Positions 55,869 to 64,000 of a stretch of DNA of 64,000 nt are shown here, one piece after another. Location: positions 186,001 through 250,000 of the forward strand of contig NZ_CP022355.1 of the NCBI RefSeq assembly GCF_002216855.1. Reading direction: 5' to 3'. Origin of the DNA: Paraphotobacterium marinum. GTDB taxonomy: Bacteria; Pseudomonadota; Gammaproteobacteria; Enterobacterales; Vibrionaceae. Within the stretch, counting starts at the first letter, position 1; each line of letters starts with the position of its first letter. The position numbers and the translations under genes are program-made. The notes under the pieces are model-generated. The model saw nothing but the letters and a program-made list of their open reading frames with translations. It was not told the DNA's origin and searched no databases.

Positions 55869-55891
55869 GTATTGCTTATAAAGAGGTTAGC

Positions 55892-56593
55892 ATGATAGAA
55901 ATAATTAATTTAAATAAAACCATAAAAACTACAAAACACACGCATACAAAAATACTTGAAGATATTAATTTAAAAATCGAACAAGGAGATTTTGTAGGTG
56001 TTATAGGTGAATCGGGTGCAGGAAAAAGTTCTTTTCTTAGAAGTATAAACTTGCTTGATAGGCCTTCCTCCGGTGAAATAATAATTGATAAGCAAAATAT
56101 ATTATTTTTTAATGAAAAGGAACTTGTATCTCTAAGAAGAAATATTGGCATGATTTTTCAATCATTTTGTTTATTAAGCACAAAAAATGTTGAGCAAAAT
56201 ATCGCTTTACCAATGAAATTACAAAAACTAAATGCGACAACTATTCAAAATAAAGTTAATGAGTTACTTGATTTAGTAAATTTATCAGACAAAAGGAAAG
56301 AATATCCGGCTCAACTAAGTGGAGGACAAAAACAAAGAGTTGCAATAGCAAGAGCTTTATCTTGCTCCCCTAAATTATTATTATGTGATGAACCAACCAG
56401 TGCCCTCGATCCAAAAAACACAAATACAATTCTTGAGTTACTCGACAGCATAAATAAAAAGTTAGGTATCACAATTATTTTGGTATCGCATGATATATCA
56501 AGTATTAATAGATTTTGTAATAAAATAGTTACAATGGAATTTGGGAAAATTAAGCATATAGATTTATGTGCTAAAGGAATCAATAATGGATAA
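55892..56593 (+). CDS. metN: Methionine ABC transporter ATP-binding protein, lacking the C-terminal domain
   Basis: MetN powers methionine uptake with MetI and MetQ. I start it at the ATG at 55892 behind AAGAGG; the upstream open frame runs through the promoter and is not coding. The Walker A motif is GESGAGKS (residues 39-46), the signature LSGGQKQR near 141, Walker B LLLCDEPTSALD near 162, and the switch His in VSHD near 200. It has 233 residues against 343 in E. coli. The C-terminal NIL/ACT-like domain, which mediates inhibition by internal methionine, is missing. metI starts inside its end, so there is no room for it. Confidence 0.94.
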   Translation: MIEIINLNKTIKTTKHTHTKILEDINLKIEQGDFVGVIGESGAGKSSFLRSINLLDRPSSGEIIIDKQNILFFNEKELVSLRRNIGMIFQSFCLLSTKNVEQNIALPMKLQKLNATTIQNKVNELLDLVNLSDKRKEYPAQLSGGQKQRVAIARALSCSPKLLLCDEPTSALDPKNTNTILELLDSINKKLGITIILVSHDISSINRFCNKIVTMEFGKIKHIDLCAKGINNG

Positions 56594-57254
56594 CGCAACA
56601 TTTAATCTCATATACAATGCAATGATAGAAACACTATTAATGGTTTTTGTATCCGGTTTGATTTCTATTATTTTAGGTGTTTTACTTGGTATTGTCGTTT
56701 TTATAACCCGCCCAAATCATATTTGCTCTAATAAAATTATACATGCTTCCCTTTCTAGTGTAATAAATATCGGAAGATCAATCCCATTTATAATACTATT
56801 GGTTGCTATTGTGCCACTAACTAGATTTATTGTTGGAACATCAATAGGGACATCTGCAGCTATAGTTCCTCTGACTATTGGAGCAATTCCTTTTGTAGCA
56901 AGATTATCTGAAGCACTTTTTTCTGAAATGCCTTACGAATTAATAAAAGCATCACAAGCTTTTGGAGCATCAAAATTACAAATTATATTTTATATTATTA
57001 TCCCCGAATCTATTTCCGGAATAATTAATATAGCTACGATTACACTTATAACTCTTGTCAATTACTCAGCAATGGCAGGCACGATTGGTGGTGGTGGGTT
57101 AGGTGATATAGCTATAAGGTATGGTTATCAAAGGTTTGATTTAACCATTATGATCATCACTGTTTGTTTAATTATAATATTAGTTCAAATTATTCAATAT
57201 CTGGGTGATTATTTTTCAAAAACATTTATAGACAAAAGGATCCAAAAACAATGA
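56586..57254 (+). CDS. metI: Methionine ABC transporter permease
   Basis: MetI forms the membrane channel. From the ATG at 56586 it has 222 residues (217 in E. coli) and five hydrophobic segments. SIPFIILLVAIVPLTRFIVG and the coupling-helix EAA-type region ALFSEMPYELIKASQAFGAS match the family. It overlaps metN by eight bases and metQ by four. Confidence 0.95.
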   Translation: MDNATFNLIYNAMIETLLMVFVSGLISIILGVLLGIVVFITRPNHICSNKIIHASLSSVINIGRSIPFIILLVAIVPLTRFIVGTSIGTSAAIVPLTIGAIPFVARLSEALFSEMPYELIKASQAFGASKLQIIFYIIIPESISGIINIATITLITLVNYSAMAGTIGGGGLGDIAIRYGYQRFDLTIMIITVCLIIILVQIIQYLGDYFSKTFIDKRIQKQ

Positions 57255-58045
57255 AGTCTTATTTTAAAATTTTGTTCGTTATTTGCTCAATCATTGTATT
57301 AAGCGCCTGTAACAAAAAAAGTGATGATAAAGAAATAAAAGTTGGTGTGATTGCAGGACAAGAAGCCGATTTAGCTCAAGTTGCAGCTAAAGTTGCAAAA
57401 GAAAAATACAATATCAATGTAAAAATTATAACTTTTAGTGACTACAATACACCGAATATTGCATTAAATGATGGCTCTATAGATGTAAATGTTTTTCAGC
57501 ATCGACCTTATTTAGAACAACAAATAAAAGATCATAATTATAAGTTTTCTTCAATAGGAAATACTTTCATATATCCAATTGCTGCATATTCAAATAAAAT
57601 TAAAAATATAAAACAAATATCCCAAAATGCTTCAATTGCTATACCAAACGACCCAACTAATATGGGAAGAGCATTGATCCTTTTAGAAAAAAATAACCTT
57701 ATTAAACTAAAACCAAATGTGGGTCTTCTTGCGACACCTATGGACATAACTTCCAATAAATTAAACTTAAAGTTTATACCTTTAGATGCAGCCCAACTAC
57801 CGAGAAGTTTATCAGATGTTACCTTAGCTTTTGTCAATAATACCTATGCATCTCAGGCAGGTTTAAATATAAACAATGCCATTATTTTAGAGGATAAAAA
57901 CTCTCCATATGTAAATTTAATTGTTACAAAAACAAATAATATCAAAAACCAAAAATTAATTGATTTTGTTAAAGCCTATCAATCTGATGCAGTTTATAAA
58001 AAAGCTATTTTACTATTCCACAATAATATAGTAAAAGGTTGGTGA
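57251..58045 (+). CDS. metQ: Methionine-binding lipoprotein MetQ
   Basis: The periplasmic substrate-binding lipoprotein of the MetNIQ system. The signal peptide ends in the lipobox LSACNKK (Cys near residue 20). The NlpA/MetQ family fold follows, with VGVIAGQEADLAQVAA, NVFQHRPYLEQQ, and AIPNDPTNMGRALILLE in the ligand-binding cleft. It has 264 residues (271 in E. coli). The ATG overlaps the metI stop. Confidence 0.96.
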   Translation: MKSYFKILFVICSIIVLSACNKKSDDKEIKVGVIAGQEADLAQVAAKVAKEKYNINVKIITFSDYNTPNIALNDGSIDVNVFQHRPYLEQQIKDHNYKFSSIGNTFIYPIAAYSNKIKNIKQISQNASIAIPNDPTNMGRALILLEKNNLIKLKPNVGLLATPMDITSNKLNLKFIPLDAAQLPRSLSDVTLAFVNNTYASQAGLNINNAIILEDKNSPYVNLIVTKTNNIKNQKLIDFVKAYQSDAVYKKAILLFHNNIVKGW

Positions 58046-58077
58046 TTTAACCAAAATAAGAGCTACACTTAAAAAAT

Positions 58078-58755
58078 ATGTATACAGTTGAACCAATTGG
58101 GAGAATTATTTCTCCCTTTAAAGAAAAATTTGCAACACCAAGACAACCTGGTCTTTTAACTTCAGTGCAAAGTCAAATAATTCTTAATACTAACTTTAGT
58201 AAAAATGCTGTGAGAGATTTAGATAAATTTAGTCACCTATGGATATTGTTTCTATTTTCTGAGTGTATTAATAAAAAAAAGAAAGAACTAATAAGACCTC
58301 CAAGACTTGGAGGAAATAAAAAAACAGGGGTATTTGCAACTCGTTCTAACTTTAGACCCAATAATATTGGCTTATCTTCAGTCATTTTAAATAAAGTTGA
58401 AATTAATAAAAACAATGTTTCTATTTTTGTTCAAGGTGCTGATTTAATTGATAATACACCCATTATTGATATAAAACCATATATTAAATATTCAGATAGT
58501 CATGAAGATGCTATTTCTGGTTATGCACAAGAAGCACCCTTGAGAAAAAAAGTGTTTTTTTTCAAAAATGCATGGAATAAACAAATACCTAAAAATCATA
58601 AAGAATTAATACAGGAAATCTTATCATATGACCCTAGACCAGGTTATAAAAGAGATGACAATAAAGAATATCATGTAAAAATTTTACATTATGACATTGG
58701 TTTTTACGTATTAAAAAGTGAAATATTTATTTCAAAAATTATTTTACTTATCTAG
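58078..58755 (+). CDS. trmO: tRNA (adenine37-N6)-methyltransferase TrmO
   Basis: TrmO (TsaA/YaeB) methylates N6 of t6A37 in tRNA(Thr) that reads ACY. The 225 residues begin VEPIGRIISPFKEKFATPRQ, a hallmark of the family, and include GVFATRSNFRPNNIGLSS and IDIKPYIKYSD. The C-terminal third (DPRPGYKRDDNKEYHV) also fits. It follows metQ by 32 bases, close to the E. coli order (rcsF between is missing), and converges on tilS with a 12-base overlap. Confidence 0.94.
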   Translation: MYTVEPIGRIISPFKEKFATPRQPGLLTSVQSQIILNTNFSKNAVRDLDKFSHLWILFLFSECINKKKKELIRPPRLGGNKKTGVFATRSNFRPNNIGLSSVILNKVEINKNNVSIFVQGADLIDNTPIIDIKPYIKYSDSHEDAISGYAQEAPLRKKVFFFKNAWNKQIPKNHKELIQEILSYDPRPGYKRDDNKEYHVKILHYDIGFYVLKSEIFISKIILLI

Positions 58756-60066
58756 CCTTTGATGATCTATAGATAGATCTTGCCCAGAAAAATTAGTACA
58801 AACAAATAAACCAACAATAGCTGCCAAACTATTGCCATAATATAAAAAAGGTAATCTTTTTCTTTCCCAACTGGGTATATTATATTCTTGCGCCCATTTT
58901 TTGAATTTTTTACCAACGGTTTTGCCATTAGGATAAATTAATCCTTTGGGAGGACAAAATGTTATACGTAAAGGATATTCTAATTTATCTGGAAACCTTA
59001 ATATATTCTTTTTAGGGTTTGAAATGATAGTTATTTGGCCATAATTATGCGGTAAGTGAATTTTTTCATTTATTTTTAATGCTGTTGAAAAATATGTTAA
59101 ATCCTTATAATCTGGGATAATGTATAAAAAAAATTGAAACTTTCTTACTTGATAATCACCTATTTTATAAATGGGATTAGAGTCATGTTTTGAAAAGATA
59201 AAATCTTTTATTATTGTATTCAATCCCTTTGAAGATGGAGTGATATTAGATAATTTTTTAACCCATATCTTTAAAGTGTAAAGTAGAAGCTCTTCGCTCA
59301 TATTCTTTAGTTTCTCTATAGAAAGAGCCTTACCTGAATTTGATATAAAATTAATTTTTTCTTCTACTAATTCCTGAAGTAAGCTATCTTGTTTAGAGCA
59401 TAACTTCATACTAATTAAGGCCGACGATTGAAAGTTTGACCACCTCTCAGAAAGTCTAGGTACAATATCTTTTCGTATGAAGTTTCTGTCAAATTTAACA
59501 CTTTCATTACTTTCATCCTCAACCCATTTTAGATTATACGTTTGGGCAAACTCTAAAATAGCATCCTTTGGGTATTTTAATAGAGGACGAAAGTGATAGC
59601 CTACGTCTCTTTTATTGAATATTGACATTCCGGATAACCCTCTGGGACCACTAGCTCTTTTGAGAGATAAAAAAAGTGTTTCAACTTGATCGTTAGCATG
59701 ATGACCAGTTACCAAATAATCACCATCATTCATGAAGCTTTGTAAAGCTTCATACCTTTTATGACGGGCGTTTGCCTCAATATTAGATTCTTTATTAAGC
59801 AATATTTTTTTTGAGTAAAAAGTTATATTTTTTGTTTTACAGAAGTTATAACAAAATTTCTCCCATTGAACTGATTTCTTTGAAAGACCATGATCAATAT
59901 AAACTGCTTTAACAGTTAAATTAAATTTTTTATTCTTTTTTACAAAATTATCAAATAAGGTTACAAGCACACATGAATCAACCCCGCCGCTAAAGCCTAA
60001 TACCACACTAGCATTGTGTGGTATGTGTTTTTTTGTTAAAGATTCAAAATCCTCATAAGTGATCAT
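58744..60066 (-). CDS. tilS: tRNA(Ile)-lysidine synthetase
   Basis: TilS converts C34 of the CAU-anticodon tRNA(Ile) to lysidine so that it reads AUA. This codon is frequent in this AT-rich genome. The PP-loop ATPase motif is FSGGVDSCVLVTLF near residues 24-37; GHHANDQVETLFL and a C-terminal substrate-binding domain follow (PNGKTVGKKFKKWAQE). It has 440 residues (432 in E. coli). Its ATG overlaps the accA stop by one base. Confidence 0.95.
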   Translation of the reverse strand: MITYEDFESLTKKHIPHNASVVLGFSGGVDSCVLVTLFDNFVKKNKKFNLTVKAVYIDHGLSKKSVQWEKFCYNFCKTKNITFYSKKILLNKESNIEANARHKRYEALQSFMNDGDYLVTGHHANDQVETLFLSLKRASGPRGLSGMSIFNKRDVGYHFRPLLKYPKDAILEFAQTYNLKWVEDESNESVKFDRNFIRKDIVPRLSERWSNFQSSALISMKLCSKQDSLLQELVEEKINFISNSGKALSIEKLKNMSEELLLYTLKIWVKKLSNITPSSKGLNTIIKDFIFSKHDSNPIYKIGDYQVRKFQFFLYIIPDYKDLTYFSTALKINEKIHLPHNYGQITIISNPKKNILRFPDKLEYPLRITFCPPKGLIYPNGKTVGKKFKKWAQEYNIPSWERKRLPFLYYGNSLAAIVGLFVCTNFSGQDLSIDHQRLDK

Positions 60067-61025
60067 TAAACGAAACCAAAACTTAAAAGTCTTTCATATC
60101 GTTTTTCAAGTAATTGTTCAACATTCAAATCTTTCAACTTTAAAAGATCTCTTGCAAGCTGTTCTTTTAATTCCAAAGCAGCTTTTTCATAATTTCTATG
60201 AGCACCCCCAAGTGGTTCTTTTATAATATTATTAATAAAACCTAATTGATGCAATTTTGGAGCAGTTATGCTCATTGAATCTGCAGCTTGAGGAGCTTTA
60301 TTAGAGTCTCTAAATAAAATTGAGGCCGCTCCTTCTGGTGAAATTACCGAAAACGTAGAATATTCAAGCATATTAGTTGTGTCCCCAACTCCAATAGCCA
60401 AAGCTCCACCAGATCCTCCCTCACCAACTATATTACAAATGATTGGGACTTTTAACCCAGACATTTCTTTTAAATTTCTTGCAATAGCTTCCGATTGACC
60501 TCTTTCTTCTGCACCAACCCCAGGATAAGCTCCGGCAGTATCAATAAACGTAATTACTGGTATATTATATTTTTCTGCTAGCTTCATCAATCGCAAAGCT
60601 TTTCGATATCCTTCCGGACTTGGCATCCCAAAATTACGCTCTATTTTATCTTTAGTTTCTCTGCCTTTTTGGTGTCCAATGACCATAACAGGTGTGTTAT
60701 TTAATCGAGCTAAGCCAGCAACAATAGCTTTGTCATCAGCATACGCTCTATCACCAGAAAGTTCATCAAAGTCATCAAAAATATATTTAATATAATCGTA
60801 AGTATATGGTCTATCAGGGTGTCTTGCTAATTGCGATATTTGCCAAGAACTTAGGTTAGAAAAAATTTTTTTTGTAAGATCAGAGCTTTTCTTTTCTAAT
60901 AATTGAATTTCTTTATCTAAATCAACATCAGTCAGTTCATCTTTATTGGAAATACTTCGTAATGCTTCAATTTTTGCTTCCAATTCAGCAACTGGTTTTT
61001 CAAAATCTAAAAAATTTGAACTCAT
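60066..61025 (-). CDS. accA: Acetyl-CoA carboxylase carboxyltransferase alpha subunit
   Basis: AccA with AccD transfers carboxyl from biotin to acetyl-CoA, giving malonyl-CoA for fatty acid synthesis. The 319 residues are exactly the E. coli length. [18 protein letters not shown] starts it; [37 protein letters not shown] and [16 protein letters not shown] are diagnostic. It follows dnaE by 24 bases, as in E. coli. Confidence 0.98.
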   Translation of the reverse strand: MSSNFLDFEKPVAELEAKIEALRSISNKDELTDVDLDKEIQLLEKKSSDLTKKIFSNLSSWQISQLARHPDRPYTYDYIKYIFDDFDELSGDRAYADDKAIVAGLARLNNTPVMVIGHQKGRETKDKIERNFGMPSPEGYRKALRLMKLAEKYNIPVITFIDTAGAYPGVGAEERGQSEAIARNLKEMSGLKVPIICNIVGEGGSGGALAIGVGDTTNMLEYSTFSVISPEGAASILFRDSNKAPQAADSMSITAPKLHQLGFINNIIKEPLGGAHRNYEKAALELKEQLARDLLKLKDLNVEQLLEKRYERLLSFGFV

Positions 61026-61049
61026 AATTTAAAACCTTTTAATTTATCT

Positions 61050-64000
61050 TTAGTAATTAAATTTAATATTATTTTTGCCGACTAAATTTTCTAATCTTTT
61101 TATTAAATCATCGTTTGGTGTTACGGACCACTGCATACCTAAACAGATTTTAACTTTGTAATTATCTTTTTGATACTCAATATTAAGTGGAACAGATCCT
61201 TCAAAATAATTTTCTAAAATATTCTTTAATTGTATATTTTTATCTAAGCTTAAATCTTTTTCATTCAAAACAATATTGATGTTCTTTAAATTTTGTTCTC
61301 TCATTTCTGTCAATGTGTAAATAGATTTTGCTGTTATTTTAAAGTTTCCATTGTAATCATCTTTAGATATATTACCTACAAAAAAAGAATACTTCCAATA
61401 GTAAGGATTGTTTTAAATTGCTCATAAGTATCATCGAATAATACAACATCAATTTTAGCTCTGCTATCTTCAATCGTTGCTATCGTAAGTTTTGTGCCTT
61501 TCCTTGTAGAAATATGTCTAATACTCACTAGCAAACCGCATACTACAGCTTGTTTGTTAAGTTTTAACACTCTTAGATTGTCAAGCTTGAAGGTAATATA
61601 GTTTTTAACTTCATTTTGACAATAATCCATAGGGTGACCTGATAAAAACATTCCTAACAACTCTCGCTCATAGTTTAATTTTTCTATATCAGACCAACTG
61701 TATTGATTGAAATCAGGATTTCTTTTACTTACACCAACATTTAAGGATAAACCAAATAAGTCAGATTGCCCACTATTTTTTGCTGCTTTATATTGTTCAG
61801 CTTCTTGAAAAGTGTCATCTAAAGAAGAAAATAAATAGTCTCTATCTAGGTTTAAGCAATCCATTGCACCAGATTTAATTAATTTTTCAATTAACTTTTT
61901 ATTGACTTTTTTTAAGTCTACTTTCTTACAAAAATCTAACAAATCTTTATAATGCCCATCCAAGTTTCTTGATTTCACAATATTAATAATTGAATTTTCA
62001 CCAACACCTTTTATGGCACCTAAGCCAAAAATAATTTCATTATCTTGGTTTACAGAAAATTCGAATAAACTTTTATTTACATTAGGTAATAAAATTTTAA
62101 TACCCAATTGTCGACATTCATCTGTTAAATTAATAATTTTTTCAGTATTATCCATATCTGCGCTCATTACAGCAGCCATAAACTGAGAAGGGAAATGGGC
62201 CTTAAGCCACAATGTTTGATATGAAACAAGTGCGTAGGCAGCGGAATGAGATTTATTGAATCCATATCCCGCAAACTTTTCAACTAAATCAAATATTTTC
62301 ATAGCTAAATCGCCATCAATATTATTTTTAATCGCTCCTTGCTTAAAAACCTCTCTCTGTTTTGCCATTTCTTCAGGTTTTTTTTTGCCCATCGCTCGCC
62401 TTAAGATATCAGCTTCTCCTAATGAGTATCCAGATAATGTTTGAGCAATTTGCATAACCTGTTCCTGGTATAAAATTATACCATAAGTCGGATTAAGAGT
62501 TTCTTTGAGAGATGAGTGTTGCCACTTAGCATCAGGATAAGAAACTTTTTCACGACCATGTTTACGATCTATAAAGTTATCGACCATTCCAGACTGGAGT
62601 GGGCCGGGTCGAAATAAAGCAACCAATGCTATAATATCTTCAAAGCAATCTGGTTGAAGGCGCTTAATTAAGTCCTTCATCCCCCTTGACTCTAACTGAA
62701 AAACAGCTGTTGTTTGAGCTTTTTTAAGAATTGAAAAAGCTTTCTTATCATCTAAGGCTATATTTTCAATTTCAATATTGGTGCCTAACGTATCTCTGAT
62801 TAATTTTAAGGTCCAATCTATAATTGTTAAAGTTCTTAATCCTAAAAAGTCAAACTTAACTAAACCCGCTGTTTCTATGTCATTTTTATCAAATTGTGTG
62901 ACCGGAAATCTCCCTTCAGAATCACAATAAACTGGAGAAAAATCGGATATTTTTGTTGGAGATATAACCACGCCACCAGCATGTTTACCAGCATTTCTTA
63001 CTACGCCTTCAAGACTTCGACATATATCAATTAAGAATTGGACATCTTCATCACTTTCATATGCCTCAACAAGTTGTTTTTCTTCTTCAAAGGCCTTTGA
63101 CAGTGTCATTCCTGGATCTGATGGAATCAATTTAGCAATACGATCTACAAAACCATAAGGATGCCCTAAAACTCTGCCAACATCTCTAATTACAGCTTTA
63201 GCAGCCATAGTACCAAATGTGATTATTTGTGAAACAGCGTCTTTACCATAAATATCTGATACATGTTCAATAACAAGATCTCTCTTATCCATACAAAAGT
63301 CAATATCAAAGTCCGGCATTGAAACTCTTTCTGGGTTTAGAAATCTTTCAAATAATAAATCATACTCCAAGGGATCTAAGTCCGTAATATCAAGAGCATA
63401 TGCAACTAGTGAACCTGCTCCCGACCCTCTTCCTGGTCCAACGGGTATAGAGTTAGTTTTAGACCACTGTATAAACTCCATCACAACTAAAAAATATCCT
63501 GGAAATCCCATATTATTAATAACTTCGAGTTCAATATTTAGTCTTGCTTCATATTCTCCTCTAATTCTGTTGCGTTCATTAATATCAGGAAAGTTTTTTC
63601 TAAGTCTTTTTTCCAGTCCTATTTGAGCTTTGTCTATTAAATAATCTTCAATCTTTAAATTGCCAGTTGGAAAATCAGGTAAGAAATAATCACCAAATGT
63701 TAAAAACACACTACATCGTTGAGCAATGTTAATTGTATTTTGAATCGCTTCTGGAATATCATAAAATAAGTCGAACATTTCCTGTTCCGACTTTAAATAT
63801 TGCTCTTTAGTGTACTTATGAATACGTTTAGGGTTATCTAACGTATCTCCATCATGAATACATACTCTAATATCGTGTGCATCATAATCACTCTCTTTTA
63901 TAAATCTAACTTTATTTGTTGCTACAAGTGGTAAGTTATGCTTTTGGGATAATTCAAGAATTTCTTGTATGTATTTATGTTCATTTTTCTTGTTTAATCT
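61050..64000 (-). CDS. dnaE: DNA polymerase III alpha subunit, 5' part outside the window, frameshifted near the 3' end
   Basis: DnaE is the replicative polymerase. Coding begins beyond 64000; the visible part starts in the PHP domain ([18 protein letters not shown]) and continues through the palm ([15 protein letters not shown], catalytic aspartates in [11 protein letters not shown]), the fingers, HhH and OB-fold domains. The long frame stops at 61376, and the C-terminal 87 codons continue in another frame to 61050. One extra base in the A7 run at 61380-61386 joins them via [16 protein letters not shown]. The C-terminus [19 protein letters not shown] matches E. coli. About 984 codons are present of roughly 1160. 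Confidence 0.96.

Noticed and set aside
55790-55891. Thirty-four-residue N-terminal extension of MetN
   Set aside because: It runs through the -35, -10 and met boxes, so it lies upstream of the transcript start; the ATG at 55892 has a ribosome site and matches the family start.

Overview
The window reads as ordinary chromosome from an AT-rich gammaproteobacterium (protein-coding DNA roughly 30% GC by eye, stable RNA genes much richer). Protein sequences, tRNAs and local gene order are very close to those of Escherichia coli and Vibrio relatives. The 16S variable regions look, from memory, most like Vibrionaceae (Photobacterium/Vibrio type). Strong AT bias, gene losses inside conserved neighbourhoods (no nadD between holA and rsfS, no rlpA between rodA and dacA, no sirB2), short intergenic spaces and no insertion sequences or prophage genes would fit a genome under reduction, such as a host-dependent Vibrionaceae symbiont. 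That last step is inference.

Layout. 1-3949: start of a small secreted protein, then nifJ (pyruvate:flavodoxin oxidoreductase). 4026-6676: yfcH, ybbO, cnoX. 6751-16041: kdsA-sirB1-prmC-prfA-hemA leftwards and lolB-ispE-prs-pth-ychF rightwards, a divergent cluster built as in E. coli. 16113-17033: nine tRNA genes (Met, Leu, Gln repeated) behind one stable-RNA-type promoter. 17106-35410: ubiF, then miaB-ybeZ-ybeY-corC-lnt and leuS-lptE-holA-rsfS-rlmH-mrdA-mrdB-dacA-ybeD-lipB-lipA, covering tRNA modification, cell wall elongation, lipoprotein and LPS export, and lipoate synthesis. 35463-42902: bamC-dapA, gcvR, bcp, perM, wrbA-like, upp, purMN. 42878-49621: yafJ, fadE, dnaQ, rnhA, yafS, gloB, yafD in alternating orientation with almost no spacing. 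49688-54967: a complete leftward rRNA operon (16S-Ile-Ala-23S-5S-Asp-Trp). 55230-64000: gmhB, the methionine uptake operon metNIQ with a MetJ operator in its promoter, trmO, then tilS-accA-dnaE leftwards, dnaE running off the window.

The main anomaly is a set of single-base deletions, each in a short A or T run, that break otherwise full-length housekeeping genes: nifJ, sirB1, ispE, prs (twice), miaB, holA, dnaQ and dnaE. Restoring one base in each run gives proteins of the expected length and sequence. The same kind of missing base at 30956-30961 would explain why mrdA (PBP2) and mrdB (RodA) appear as one 1009-residue reading frame. Consistent loss (never gain) in essential genes points first to homopolymer under-calling in the sequence, and second to real indels rescued by slippage. 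Biological oddities that do not depend on this are a MetN lacking its C-terminal regulatory domain, a CnoX without active-site cysteines, a Bcp without the usual resolving cysteine, and a 264-base near-perfect duplication in the tRNA cluster. I found no clearly novel multi-gene system.
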